From Nocardia altamirensis NBRC 108246 (GTDB taxonomy: Bacteria; Actinomycetota; Actinomycetes; Mycobacteriales; Mycobacteriaceae), in contig NZ_BDAY01000055.1 of the NCBI RefSeq assembly GCF_001612685.1, forward strand, positions 1 to 64,000: a stretch of DNA of 64,000 nt, read 5' to 3'. A program made the position numbers and the translations under genes. The stretch's first letter is position 1. The number at the start of each line of letters is the position of its first letter. Positions 44,212 to 54,067 of this stretch are shown one piece after another. A model generated the notes under the pieces. That model saw nothing but the letters and a program-made list of their open reading frames with translations. It made no database searches and was not told the DNA's origin.

Positions 44212-45405
44212 CTACATCCGGTCGGCCGCGGCCAGTTCCTCCGCCAGCAGTTCCGCGAAAGTGTATGTGCCCGTTGGCTGGTCGTCTTGCCCGAGCAGAT
44301 ACAGCCGCTTCACCGAGATCAGGATCGCCTCGGCGATCACATCCCGCATCCGTGGATTGGTGAGCACGTTCGCGTCGTAATCGTTTGTCAGATAACCGAT
44401 ATCGACCTGCACGGTCGGCATCTTGGTCAGCCGCAACAGATCCCATGTCCTGGCGTGAGTCCGGCAGTCCTGCAACGATGTTCGCGCGACGACCTCACGC
44501 TGGATGAACCCGGCGAGCACCTGCCCGATCATCGACACCGAGCCGTGCGAATTTCCGAAGTAGAAGCCGGCGACACCGTTGGCCAGCGGGCTCGGGTTGG
44601 TCGCGCAGCGCAGCGAGATCATCAGGTCGGCATCGAAAGCGTTCGAGGTGTCTGCACGTTCCGCGTCGGTCGGGTTGGCGCCCCACGGCCGCGAAAGGAA
44701 GGTCTCCATGCCGGTGGCCGCCATCCGGCCTTCGAGCCGACTTGCCAAGTCCCATAGGATTTCCGACTCGTACACCTCGCCGTACTCGCTCGGCACCGGG
44801 TGGCCCTTGTCCGGCCCGCCTAGCCCAGGATCGATGACGATGCGCTTGCCGGTGAGCTGGGGCCCCGCTCGGTGCACCACCTCTTCCTCGGCGATCCGAT
44901 GCGGATTGCCGCCGGTGACGCGAGCGCCGAGCAGATCGAGCGACCGTAGCGTGTCCGGACCACAGATGCCGTCGGCCGAGAGCCCGATTTCCCGCTGGAA
45001 AGCGGTGAGTGCCTCGTGGGTGTGCGGCCCGAAATAGCCGTCCACCCGATGCACATAGAAACCGAGGTCCTGCAGCTTGCGCTGCAGCGTCGCCACGTCA
45101 TCGCCGTACAGGGGCGCGGAGAGCTGATAGATCAGCGTCCGCGCACCGAGCCGGTAGGACGCCTCTTTCAGCGCCCGATAGGTGGCCGGGCCGACAACAC
45201 CGTCGACGAGCAGTCCGCGGTGCTGCTGAAACGCGCGCACTGCGGAGTCGAGTCGGTGGTCGAAGGAGGCTTCGGTGTCTTTCCAGTACTCGCGCGCGTC
45301 ATCGTGATCGGTGTCGACGTGTGCGTGGAGGAAACCGAGGCTTGCCAGGGTGCTCCGAACCTCTGCTACGGCTGGACCGCTATCGCCGTGACGAAGTCGG
45401 TGCAT
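44212..45405 (-). CDS. cwlM: CwlM-type amidase-fold regulator of peptidoglycan synthesis
   Basis: CwlM in mycobacteria is a PknB substrate that activates MurA rather than a working hydrolase. This 397-residue protein has two peptidoglycan-binding-1 repeats (about residues 5-75 and 90-165, e.g. LLVDGVVGPATYRALK and LSADGICGPDTLRSL), then an amidase_3 domain. The usual zinc motif DPGHGG reads DPGLGG: the metal His is Leu, as it is Arg in M. tuberculosis, so catalysis is unlikely. GNSHGSVSMIG keeps a later His. I start at ATG 45405 (MHRLRHGDSG); an ATG at 45444 is also possible. Confidence 0.9.
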   Translation of the reverse strand: MHRLRHGDSGPAVAEVRSTLASLGFLHAHVDTDHDDAREYWKDTEASFDHRLDSAVRAFQQHRGLLVDGVVGPATYRALKEASYRLGARTLIYQLSAPLYGDDVATLQRKLQDLGFYVHRVDGYFGPHTHEALTAFQREIGLSADGICGPDTLRSLDLLGARVTGGNPHRIAEEEVVHRAGPQLTGKRIVIDPGLGGPDKGHPVPSEYGEVYESEILWDLASRLEGRMAATGMETFLSRPWGANPTDAERADTSNAFDADLMISLRCATNPSPLANGVAGFYFGNSHGSVSMIGQVLAGFIQREVVARTSLQDCRTHARTWDLLRLTKMPTVQVDIGYLTNDYDANVLTNPRMRDVIAEAILISVKRLYLLGQDDQPTGTYTFAELLAEELAAADRM

Positions 45406-45593
45406 GCGTGAGAGCCCTTTCCTTCCGTCAATCCGGGTACCCACTCATGCGATGGGATACACCTTCGCACGACCGGCGTCGGTCGATTGTCTCAGACCCG
45501 GATGGGAATTCGACATTCCCGAGTCCAGGCATCCTACGGCGCGTCGGTCGAACACGACGTCCTTTGACGCCTATGACGTTATAGCGCCAGACG

Positions 45594-45941
45594 TCAGATA
45601 ATGCCGTCGAGTTCGCGCAAAAGGGCGGCTTTGCCCTTCGCTCCGACGATCTGCTTGACCGGTTGACCGCCGCGGAACAGCATCATAGTGGGCAGCGAAA
45701 GGATCTTGTAATCGCGGGCGGTGCCCGGGTTGGCGTCGACGTCCAGCTTCGCGATGGTGAGCTTGTCCGCGTGCGTGCCCGCGATCTCCTCCAGCACCGG
45801 GGCGACCATCTTGCACGGCCCGCACCAGGCGGCCCAGAAGTCGACGAGGACCGGCTTCTCGCTGAGCAGCACGTCGTCGGCGAAGGACGCGTCGGTGACG
45901 GTGATCGTCTTCGCGTCGGTCTTCTTGGCAGTCTCGGACAT
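45594..45941 (-). CDS. trxA: Thioredoxin
   Basis: This 115-residue thioredoxin reduces cytoplasmic disulfides. It has the active site FWAAWCGPCKMVAP with Cys40 and Cys43, the cis-Pro motif SLPTMMLFRGG and the usual alpha/beta length. An N-terminal Lys/Thr-rich leader of about 12 residues precedes the fold. It lies 60 bp after trxB on the same strand. The position before cwlM matches trxC (Rv3914). Confidence 0.96.
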   Translation of the reverse strand: MSETAKKTDAKTITVTDASFADDVLLSEKPVLVDFWAAWCGPCKMVAPVLEEIAGTHADKLTIAKLDVDANPGTARDYKILSLPTMMLFRGGQPVKQIVGAKGKAALLRELDGII

Positions 45942-46001
45942 GGGTTTCTCCTTGTTGAAGCGCAGCTCGCCCGCGGGGGTGCCGCGGGCGAGGGACGAAC
46001 G

Positions 46002-46982
46002 TCAGTTGGCGGGCACCGCGACCGAGCGGCTCGCGTGGTCGAGCGTGTTCGAGGTGATGTCACCCTGTTCGGCGAGCCAGCGCTCGGCGTCGATCGCCGC
46101 GCGGCAGCCGGTGCCTGCGGCGGTGATCGCCTGGCGGTAGGTGTGGTCGACCAGGTCGCCCGCGGCGAACACGCCGGGCACCTCGGTGGCGGTGGACGGG
46201 TGCACCACCTGCACATAGCCTTCGTCGTCGAGCTCGACCTGACCACGCACCAGCTCGCTGCGCGGATCGTGGCCGATGGCGACGAACAGGCCGGTCGCGG
46301 CCAGCTCCGAGGTCTGTCCGGTCTTGGTGTCGCGCAGCGTGAGACTGGTCACGGCGGTATCGCCGTGCACCTCGGTCACCTCGGCATTGAGCACGAACTT
46401 GATCTTCTCGTTGGACTTGGCCCGCTCGAGCATGATGCGCGAGGCACGGAACTCCTCGCGGCGGTGCACGATCGTCACGGTGCTGGCGAACTTCGTCAGG
46501 AAGATCGCCTCCTCCATCGCCGAATCGCCGCCGCCGACCACGACGATGTCCTGGCCCTTGAAGAAGAAGCCGTCGCAGGTCGCACAGGCGCTGACGCCGC
46601 GCCCGAGCAGCTTCTGCTCACCGGGCACGTTGAGGTAGCGGGCGGCCGAACCCATGGCCAGGATCACCGCATAGGCCTGGTAGGTCTCGTCGCCGACGGT
46701 GACCGTCTTGATCGGACCGCTGAGGTCGATCGCGTCCACGTCTTCGGTGCGGATCTCGGCGCCGAACCGTTTGGCCTGCTCGCGCATCTCTTCCATCAGG
46801 TCAGGGCCCATGATGCCTTCGCGGAAACCGGGGAAGTTCTCCACCTCGGTGGTGGTCATCAGCGCGCCACCGAACTGGGTGCCCTCGAACTGCAGCGGCT
46901 GGAGCTCGGCGCGGGCGGCGTACACAGCGGCCGTGTAGCCGGCAGGTCCGGAGCCGACGATGATCAGGTCGCGAACGCTCAT
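46002..46982 (-). CDS. trxB: Thioredoxin reductase
   Basis: This 326-residue flavoprotein reduces thioredoxin with NADPH. It shows the FAD motif GSGPAGYTAAVYAARA (10-25), the redox pair CATCDG (Cys133, Cys136), the NADPH motif VVGGGDSAMEEA and the C-terminal FAD motif GVFAAGDLVDHTYRQA. Its substrate is encoded by the next gene. The upstream 164 bp hold no gene. Confidence 0.97.
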   Translation of the reverse strand: MSVRDLIIVGSGPAGYTAAVYAARAELQPLQFEGTQFGGALMTTTEVENFPGFREGIMGPDLMEEMREQAKRFGAEIRTEDVDAIDLSGPIKTVTVGDETYQAYAVILAMGSAARYLNVPGEQKLLGRGVSACATCDGFFFKGQDIVVVGGGDSAMEEAIFLTKFASTVTIVHRREEFRASRIMLERAKSNEKIKFVLNAEVTEVHGDTAVTSLTLRDTKTGQTSELAATGLFVAIGHDPRSELVRGQVELDDEGYVQVVHPSTATEVPGVFAAGDLVDHTYRQAITAAGTGCRAAIDAERWLAEQGDITSNTLDHASRSVAVPAN

Positions 46983-47146
46983 GGGGCCCTTCCGGGGGTG
47001 TTATCAACTGGACGTCTCGGTCAACAACAGGGTAATGGCTATTGTTCCGGCATCGGACCGGTGCCGGGTGAGCTTGGGCTCAGTCGTGAGATGTGCCGCA
47101 CTCCTGGAGCTACGCGAGATCGGTTATCGCGTAGGTCACCCGAGCC

Positions 47147-48013
47147 TCAGCCGATGTCCTGCAGCGCGAGGCGCTGGGGATCGTCTGTGGTGCAACCGGT
47201 TCCGACGATCAGCGCGGTGATCTTCGGCGTGCGCGGCCCGGAGAGCAGCAGCAGGACCGCCGCCTTGCCCTCGTAGACGAAGTCGGTGGAGCCGAGCACG
47301 CTTCGTTCGAGTCCGTTGGCGCGCACGCAGCGCTCCTGGGCAGGCACACTGGCGAGCAGTCCGCTGGCGTCGTTGCGGCCGAGCGCCGCGAGCAGGACAG
47401 GGGAATCGAGCAGGGTGGGTGCGACGACCTTGGTGCCGACCGCGGTGGTGCCGACGTTGGTGGGGCCCGAGGTCGGCTGCGCGATCGGTGGGGCGTCGTT
47501 GCCACGCACCGAGGTCAGTGCGATAGCGGCGCAGGCAACGACCGCGACCGCCGCAGCGGCGGCGGTGAGCCAGCGCAGCCTGCCGCGCCGGTGTTCGTCG
47601 AGTGCGACGGGGGCGGCCGGTGTGCTCGTCGGCGGAGTGGAAACCGCAGGGGTATCGGCCTTTTCGGGTTCGGCGGAGTACGGCAGCCGATAGATGGTCG
47701 CGCCCTCGTCGGCGGGTTCCTCGGAGAGGTCGAGTCCGTCGACGAACAGTTCGAGCCGGGCCGCGACATCGTCGGGCATCGCATGGATGACGTGGTCGCT
47801 GCGGCCGAGCGCGCGCAGTTCACTGCTGACATCGTCGAGCGCATGCAGGTAGCGCAGCGACTCGCCGTCGCCGCGGACCACGGGCCACAGCTGCTCCCCC
47901 ACTTCGGGTGCGACATTGCCGGCGTGCAGGTCGGCGAGCAGCTCGGCGGAGAACGGAGGCTGCGGCATGGACCTGGTCGCCATCGCACCTCCAGTGTTCT
48001 CATCTGACATCAC
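47147..48013 (-). CDS. Anti-sigma-M factor, membrane protein (Rv3912-like)
   Basis: This protein of about 288 residues has a cytoplasmic N-terminal domain (ELLADLHAGNVAPEVGEQLWPVV, DDVSSELRALG), one membrane helix at about 147-166 and an external C-terminal domain. It lacks a zinc HxxxCxxC motif. The position just behind sigM matches Rv3912 (RsmA), which binds sigma M. The likely job is to hold SigM at the membrane until a signal arrives. ATG 48013 and an ATG at 47980 are both possible starts. Confidence 0.75.
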   Translation of the reverse strand: MMSDENTGGAMATRSMPQPPFSAELLADLHAGNVAPEVGEQLWPVVRGDGESLRYLHALDDVSSELRALGRSDHVIHAMPDDVAARLELFVDGLDLSEEPADEGATIYRLPYSAEPEKADTPAVSTPPTSTPAAPVALDEHRRGRLRWLTAAAAAVAVVACAAIALTSVRGNDAPPIAQPTSGPTNVGTTAVGTKVVAPTLLDSPVLLAALGRNDASGLLASVPAQERCVRANGLERSVLGSTDFVYEGKAAVLLLLSGPRTPKITALIVGTGCTTDDPQRLALQDIG

Positions 48014-48084
48014 GGAATCCCCTCGGGCCGGGGAGCTGCTTGGACATCGCGTACGGGTTCGTCACTATTACTGACGCATCTCAA

Positions 48085-48723
48085 CTACTTCCGGTTCCCC
48101 GGATCGCGGAGAAATTCCAAACGTTCTTGTAGTCGCTGTCGACCGCGGGCGCAGCGGCTCTTGATCGTCCCCTCCGGAACGCCGAGCATCGCCGCGGCCT
48201 CCGCCACGCTATACCCCTCCAGATCGATCGCGACCAGAGCGGTCCGCTGGTCCGGCGGCAGCGAGAACAACGCGTGGTCGACGACCAGCGACATCTCCAA
48301 CTCGGCCACCGCGTCCCGCTCGTCGCGGGGTTCCGGCATCGTCTCCGGTGTGAGGGAGACGGCCTTGCGAATCTTGTTGCGCCGGATCCGATCCAGACAG
48401 GCATTCACCACGATCGCGTGCAGCCAGCTGCGTACCTCGGCCTCGGCCCGGAACGACGCTGCGGTGCGATGGGCCGACAGCAGCGCGTCCTGCAGTGAAT
48501 CCGCGGCGTCCTCGCGCGTGTAGGAGGTGCGCAGCGCGGTCTGCCACAGATGATCGTTGTGCCTGCGCAGCAACTCGGCGAAGGCGTGCCGCTGGCCACG
48601 GACATGGGCCTGCAGCAGCTCGACATCGGTGTAGTCCTCGCCAACGAACGGCCGCTCGCGGAACGCGACAGGCCGCGAAGAACCCCCGCGGAAATCCTCG
48701 TTCAAATCGGACGACAATGCCAA
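48085..48723 (-). CDS. sigM: ECF sigma factor SigM
   Basis: This 212-residue ECF sigma factor has region 2 (FAELLRRHNDHLWQTAL, DAADSLQDALLSAHRTAASFR, RSWLHAIVVNACLDRIRR) and region 4 (LPPDQRTALVAIDLEGYSVAEAAAMLGVPEGTIKSRCARGRQRL). Sequence and place between murJ and its anti-sigma gene match Rv3911. I see no clear GGGAAC-type autoregulated promoter in the 237 bp upstream (48724-48960). The partner anti-sigma gene follows 71 bp downstream. Confidence 0.93.
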   Translation of the reverse strand: MALSSDLNEDFRGGSSRPVAFRERPFVGEDYTDVELLQAHVRGQRHAFAELLRRHNDHLWQTALRTSYTREDAADSLQDALLSAHRTAASFRAEAEVRSWLHAIVVNACLDRIRRNKIRKAVSLTPETMPEPRDERDAVAELEMSLVVDHALFSLPPDQRTALVAIDLEGYSVAEAAAMLGVPEGTIKSRCARGRQRLQERLEFLRDPGNRK

Positions 48724-48960
48724 CCCCTTGGACAGCGCTCACGGTGGCAACGGACACGAACGACCATCGCCGAAATTTCGCAGCATCCAGGATCGAGTAA
48801 CCAGAACCCGGGAAGCTCCCCTGCTGAGAGCGCGAGGAGATCATATCGTCCTGCACGATTCGACAGCAACCAAACGGGAAACGGAGAATGACGCGAGAGC
48901 GGGCGTCAGCGCGTGGCCTGCACGGTTACACGACACATGCGGCAGTGGATCCGAAACTAG

Positions 48961-51900
48961 CTAAGGTGCAGCGTCGAAACGAATATCAGCGATCGAGGTT
49001 TGGAACTGACCACCGGAGTTCCCTAGTCCGGTAATCCAGACGAGCACGTAGCGGACAGCTTGATCGGTGCGCACCGTAATATCGGTGATCCCGTCGCCTA
49101 GCTTGGCCGAGCCGATCAACTGAGTCTGATCCAGTGTCGGCTGCGCGGTCGGCGAGGTGCGGATCTCCACCGAGGTGCCTGGGCTCGGCGAGTTGATCGA
49201 GACGGTTGTCAGCTTCGCCGGGCTGGGTAGCGTCGCTAGTAGCCCGACGCCTTTCTTCAGTGCGGGGAACTGCTGGAAGTACTGGTCCGTCTTCCATAGG
49301 GTGCCCGGGTTCTGGTCGATGACCGCGTTCACGGTGCCGACCCCGTCCGGCGTGCCCTCCGGCGAGAACACCGTCACCCCGGTGATCGGTAGCGGTACGC
49401 CGCCGGCCGGGGCAGTCGGTCCTGCGGCCGCTGGTGTCGCCGCGGGCGGCGCGCTGTTCGTGGTCAGGCCGATGTTGCGCTGTTCGTTGAGTGGCGCGTC
49501 GGAGGCGCCCGGCGCGAACACGCTGACCATCCACCAGATCACGATGCCGACCACGAGCGCGGCCAGGATGCCTAGCCCGACCATGATCCACATCATCCGC
49601 TGGGATCTCTCCCGTTCCGCCGCAAGCAGTTCCGGGTCGGCCAGCGACTCGTCCGGCGCCGACGGTGGCCGTTGGCCAAGGCGTAGCACGGGGATGAAGT
49701 CGGTCTTCTGGTCGACCACCGACGCCTGCTCCAGCACGTGCTGGACGGTCGCGGCGGTGCGCACACCCTTGTTGGACTCCAGCGAGCGCACCGCGACCGC
49801 CGAAATCTCGAAGGGCACTTCCGGTCTGATCTGCCTCGGCTCGACCGGGGTGCCGTCCGGGCCGAAGTCGGCGAGCCGCAGTCCGCCGACGGTCGCGGCG
49901 GTGCCGGTGACACCGCCGGAACGGATCGGCCAGCGTGCGGTGATCAGTGCGTAGAGCATCGCGCCGAGGCCGCGCACATCGGACTGCGCGTCGGAATCGG
50001 ACAGCGTGCCGGGGAAGGCGAGCACCGCGTCACCGGACGCGCTGATCCGCACCCGATCCGGATGATCGATGGACAGCGAGCCACCACCGCGATGGGCCAG
50101 CTCGGCGGCCGAGGCCAGCGCACGAATGGCGCGCGCGGCGCCGATCGGCGACGGCACGGTCTCGGCCATTTCACGCAGCGACCGGCCCGGCGTCCACTCG
50201 GCGACCACGATGCCGCCGGAGCTCCCGCGCACCACATCGAGCACTCGGGCGAGACCGGGCGAATTGATCCGGCCGAGGCGCAGCGTGCGGGACAGGATGG
50301 CCTGCGGGCCGTCGTGGCCGGAGTTGTCCGCGGCTTTCTGGTCGGCGTCGACGAACGTCAGCGCGACCTCGCGGTCCAGCTTGATGTCGAGCGCCTGCCA
50401 GAACTTCAGGCCGCGCGCGCCACCGTGCCCGGCGAGTAGCCGGTATCGGCCGCCCGCCACCGACGCGCCGGGAATCAGCTTGGGGCCACGCGGAGTTCGT
50501 TTGACACCGCCGCCGAGCGGCGGCATCTCCGGCGACCCGATCGGGATCATCCCGGTGTCGTACATCGGGTCGCGTGGCGGCAGCTGATTCTGGCGATCCT
50601 GCGGCTGGCCCGGTTCGGGTGCCTGCGGTGCCGCGTCGTGATCCGCAGGACCGGTACCGGTCTCTCGGTTCGCGTACGCGGGATCCGACGGCTCTCCTCC
50701 GGGCGGCGGGGCATCGGTCGAAAGCCCGCCTGCCGTGGTCGCAGAAGAATCAGCGGCTGGGACGCCGCCCACCGCGTCGTCGCTCACCCTCGGTCCTCCT
50801 TCGCCCTGGTATGTCGAGGTTTCGGCGATTTCGCCACTTGTGCTTCTCTGCCGAACAGGGTACGGGAACTCGCCCATGCCGGTGATGTCAACGGCGTCGG
50901 CTCGGATCACGGGAAGCACCATCGTCTGCGCGTCCATGTACGGGTCGAACCTCGGGTACGCCAGATAGGGGTCAGGCCTGCGGAGCACCTGGGTGGCGTA
51001 CTGATCTTCGACCGGTCCGTCCAGATCCAGATCGGGTGCGGGCGGGGTCCAGCCGAGGCGGCGCGAGATGGCAACGGTGATGGCGACAACCTCCGGAACA
51101 CCGGCGAGTCGCATCAGCCCGAACGCTACCGCGAACATGACGACCGCGGTGATCGCGACCCGGATGAGTGACCCCGGTCCGCCGAAGGCATGCGTGAGCC
51201 GTTCGAGCCCGAGCACCCGATCCACGATCCACATGACGGCGCCGCCTGCGATCGACGACAGCACCACCCTGGTGACGGTGCGGCTGACATTCGACATCCG
51301 CAGATCGCCGAGACTGCGGTGCAGCAGATAGCCGCCGACCACCGCGCCGACCGCGAACCCGAGGCCGTTCGCGACGCCGAGCGCGATCACGACGTGTTCG
51401 GCGTCGGTCACCATCGGGGCGATCGCGGAGAACACGATCTTCGCGGCCGTGATGCCGAGGATGATCCAGGTCGGGATCCAGGCTTGTTCCCTGGCGTAGA
51501 ACACCCGCAGATGAATCAGCACCAGCGCGTAGGGAATCAGCGAGAACGCCGACCAGCTGACGGCGAGGCCGAGGCGCGCGGCGTCGGAGCCGCCGAAGTT
51601 TCCGTAGCCGTACAGCGCCTGCCCGACCTGCGGCCCGGCGAGCGTCAGGAAGGTGACGACCGGGACGAGCGCGATCATGGTCAGCCTGGTCGCCGCCGAG
51701 AGATCGTCGACGACCGCGGGAGTGTCGTCGGCCGCGGCGTTGCGGCTCAACCTCGGCATGATCGCGGTGAGCACGGTGACGCCGAGGACGCCGTAGGGCA
51801 GCTGCAGCAACAGCCACGCGTTGTTGTAGATGGCCGGGCCTGCCGCGTCGGCGTGCGAGGAGATGCGGGTGGCGAAGACGAAGCCAGCCTGGCTGATCAG

Positions 51901-53739
51901 GACGTACAGGATGATGGCAGCGCCCATCCCACCGAACTGCTTGAGCCGCGCGTCGACACCCCACAGCGGCCGCAGGTCGATGCGCTCGCGCCGGATCGCT
52001 GGCACCAGGCTGATGGCCTGCACCACCACGCCGATCGTGACGCCGCCGCCGAGGACAAGCAGTTTCGGATCACTCATCTTCACCGGGTTGAGCGTGATCT
52101 CCCCCGGCATCAACACATAGAGGCCGAGCACGGTGAGCACGACGACGTTGTTGAGCACCGGAGCCCACGCACCAGGTTTGAAGTTCTGCCTGGTGTTGAG
52201 GATGGCGGTCAGCAACGCCGACATGCCGTAGAAGAGGATCGCGGGCAGCAGGAGGAAGGCAAGCGCCGTGGTCAGCCCGGTGTTCACCTTGCCGTCGTCG
52301 GACAGGAACACATAGGTGGTCAAGATCGGTGCGGCCGCGGTGGCGAGCAATGCCGCGGTGGCGAGCACGACGAAGGCCGCCGTGACCAACCGCCGGACGA
52401 AGGCGGCGCCGTGGTCGGGGTCTTCTTGTTCGGCACGCACCAGCGTCGGCACCACGATGGCGGTCAGCACCGCGCCGAGCACCAGTTCCGCGATCATGTT
52501 CGGGATCTGGCTCGCCACGGTGAACGCACTGGCGATGGCGGGGCCGAGCACGGTCAGCAACAGCAGCTGCTTGCCGAAGCCGGTGACCCGGCTGATCAAG
52601 GTCGCGAAGGCGATCGAGCCGGAGTCGCTCAGCAGCCGGGAGCTCGAATTCGGCTTGGCTTCCTTCGAACTCGGCGCGAACTCCTCGGCGACCTCCCACT
52701 CCTGGGTTCGGGGACGGTGGCCCTTCTCGGCGACCGCCGCCGGTGGCTGGCGCCGCTGCGGCGGGTACGGGTCTGGCCTGGCCTGCGGCGGCGCGTAGCG
52801 CGGGGGTGGCACGCGGCTGGACTGCGGCGCACCCACCGGGATGGGGCCTGACTGGCCCGGCCGAGGTGCGCTGGTCGGAACCGGGTCGGATTGTCCTGGC
52901 GCGGGCCTGGACTGGTTGGGCACCGGACGCGGCGCGATGGGTTGGCCCGCAGCCGGGTACGGCGCGCCGGCCGGACCCGAGGCAGGGCGTGGCGGACTGT
53001 GCTGGCCCGGCGCTCGGCGCGGTGTGCTGGTTGGTAGCGCTCCGGACTGGTCGGGCGCTTGGCGCGGTGCGCTGGTCGGGATGCCACCCGACTGCCCGGG
53101 TGCCGGACGCGGCGCGTTCGGCTGACCGGGCGCTTGACGTGGTGCGCCCGGCGCTTGGCGCGGTGCGCTCGCAGGTAGCTGTCCGGACTGACCCGGTGCC
53201 GGACGCGGCGAACTGGTCGGAATTCCACCGGACTGCCCTGGTGCTGGACGTGGTGAGCTTGTGGGGATCCCACCCGACTGACCCGGTGCTGGACGTGGCG
53301 AACTGGCGGGGAGCCCACCGGACTGACCCGGTGTCGGGTGCGGCGAACCGGTCGGGCTTCCACCCGGCTGACCGGGAGGTGGTGGCCCGGGGCGCTGGCC
53401 AGGCGGCACCGGCCGCTGTTGCTGCCCTGGTCCCTGCGGGGTTGCCGGATATTGCCGTTGGCCTGGATGTGGCGCTGGTGCAGGCCGTTGCGGTGGACCC
53501 GGCGGTCGCTGTGGCGGTCCCGGCGGCATGCGCTGACCTGGCCACGGCTGTGGCGGGGCCGATGGCCTACTCACATGTGGGGTGCGCGGCGGGGGCGCCT
53601 CGTGCGGATCGGGCTCGGGCTCGAACTCGTCCGCTTCCGCCTGAGGTGGTAATCGTTCCCACGGCGCGACGGGCGCGCGCCGGGCCGGTGGTCGATCGCC
53701 GGGGCGAGGCCGGTGCGGCGATGCGTCATCGTCGCTCAT
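48961..53739 (-). CDS. murJ: Giant MurJ lipid II flippase with proline-rich head and pseudokinase tail
   Basis: This 1592-residue protein has four parts. Residues 1-350 are Pro/Gln/Gly-rich with tandem units like PAPGQSGGIPTSSPR. About 365-895 is the MurJ/MviN core (SRVTGFGKQLLLLTVLGPAIASA) with many membrane helices; MurJ flips lipid II. About 1090-1340 is a kinase-like domain lacking HRD and DFG (LSIDHPDRVRIS instead), so a pseudokinase. A membrane helix (about 1380-1410) and an external domain follow. The core, pseudokinase and C-terminal domains match Rv3910 of M. tuberculosis, whose phosphorylated pseudokinase binds FhaA. The ATG at 53739 has GGAGG upstream. Confidence 0.93.
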   Translation of the reverse strand: MSDDDASPHRPRPGDRPPARRAPVAPWERLPPQAEADEFEPEPDPHEAPPPRTPHVSRPSAPPQPWPGQRMPPGPPQRPPGPPQRPAPAPHPGQRQYPATPQGPGQQQRPVPPGQRPGPPPPGQPGGSPTGSPHPTPGQSGGLPASSPRPAPGQSGGIPTSSPRPAPGQSGGIPTSSPRPAPGQSGQLPASAPRQAPGAPRQAPGQPNAPRPAPGQSGGIPTSAPRQAPDQSGALPTSTPRRAPGQHSPPRPASGPAGAPYPAAGQPIAPRPVPNQSRPAPGQSDPVPTSAPRPGQSGPIPVGAPQSSRVPPPRYAPPQARPDPYPPQRRQPPAAVAEKGHRPRTQEWEVAEEFAPSSKEAKPNSSSRLLSDSGSIAFATLISRVTGFGKQLLLLTVLGPAIASAFTVASQIPNMIAELVLGAVLTAIVVPTLVRAEQEDPDHGAAFVRRLVTAAFVVLATAALLATAAAPILTTYVFLSDDGKVNTGLTTALAFLLLPAILFYGMSALLTAILNTRQNFKPGAWAPVLNNVVVLTVLGLYVLMPGEITLNPVKMSDPKLLVLGGGVTIGVVVQAISLVPAIRRERIDLRPLWGVDARLKQFGGMGAAIILYVLISQAGFVFATRISSHADAAGPAIYNNAWLLLQLPYGVLGVTVLTAIMPRLSRNAAADDTPAVVDDLSAATRLTMIALVPVVTFLTLAGPQVGQALYGYGNFGGSDAARLGLAVSWSAFSLIPYALVLIHLRVFYAREQAWIPTWIILGITAAKIVFSAIAPMVTDAEHVVIALGVANGLGFAVGAVVGGYLLHRSLGDLRMSNVSRTVTRVVLSSIAGGAVMWIVDRVLGLERLTHAFGGPGSLIRVAITAVVMFAVAFGLMRLAGVPEVVAITVAISRRLGWTPPAPDLDLDGPVEDQYATQVLRRPDPYLAYPRFDPYMDAQTMVLPVIRADAVDITGMGEFPYPVRQRSTSGEIAETSTYQGEGGPRVSDDAVGGVPAADSSATTAGGLSTDAPPPGGEPSDPAYANRETGTGPADHDAAPQAPEPGQPQDRQNQLPPRDPMYDTGMIPIGSPEMPPLGGGVKRTPRGPKLIPGASVAGGRYRLLAGHGGARGLKFWQALDIKLDREVALTFVDADQKAADNSGHDGPQAILSRTLRLGRINSPGLARVLDVVRGSSGGIVVAEWTPGRSLREMAETVPSPIGAARAIRALASAAELAHRGGGSLSIDHPDRVRISASGDAVLAFPGTLSDSDAQSDVRGLGAMLYALITARWPIRSGGVTGTAATVGGLRLADFGPDGTPVEPRQIRPEVPFEISAVAVRSLESNKGVRTAATVQHVLEQASVVDQKTDFIPVLRLGQRPPSAPDESLADPELLAAERERSQRMMWIMVGLGILAALVVGIVIWWMVSVFAPGASDAPLNEQRNIGLTTNSAPPAATPAAAGPTAPAGGVPLPITGVTVFSPEGTPDGVGTVNAVIDQNPGTLWKTDQYFQQFPALKKGVGLLATLPSPAKLTTVSINSPSPGTSVEIRTSPTAQPTLDQTQLIGSAKLGDGITDITVRTDQAVRYVLVWITGLGNSGGQFQTSIADIRFDAAP

Positions 53740-53810
53740 CACGCCTCCAGTGTCGTGCGGGACGCCCGCACCCGCTCGGCCACGCTCAGCGCCGCGCGAT
53801 CGTCGGTCAT
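53739..53810 (-). CDS. Possible 23-residue ORF coupled to murJ
   Basis: A short frame begins at ATG 53810 behind GGGAGGG and reads MTDDRAALSVAERVRASRTT plus three residues. Its TGA shares one base with the murJ ATG (TGATG), the same coupling used between pstP and rodA. It could be a leader that couples translation to murJ, or chance. Nothing similar is known to me. The rest of the 53811-54067 gap holds no gene. Confidence 0.35.
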   Translation of the reverse strand: MTDDRAALSVAERVRASRTTLEA

Positions 53811-54067
53811 CGCGCCCTCCCGCGCCGCGCGGGACAGGCCGTATCGGTCGGTCCGGCAAGCGACGTCATGGCTGATCCGCTCACCGTTCCTCCTGGTACT
53901 GCCCTTCACCCACACCGCACGCGCGCGGATGCGGGCACTCCGCGATTGTCCTCCACTCTGCCACTGTGGTTTGCCGGACGTCCAAATCTGGTCGCCGTGG
54001 CGGGTCTCCGGGTGAGCAACTTCGCAGTGAGTTCGGCACGCGGCGCGGGGCGCCGGTCGACCATGCC

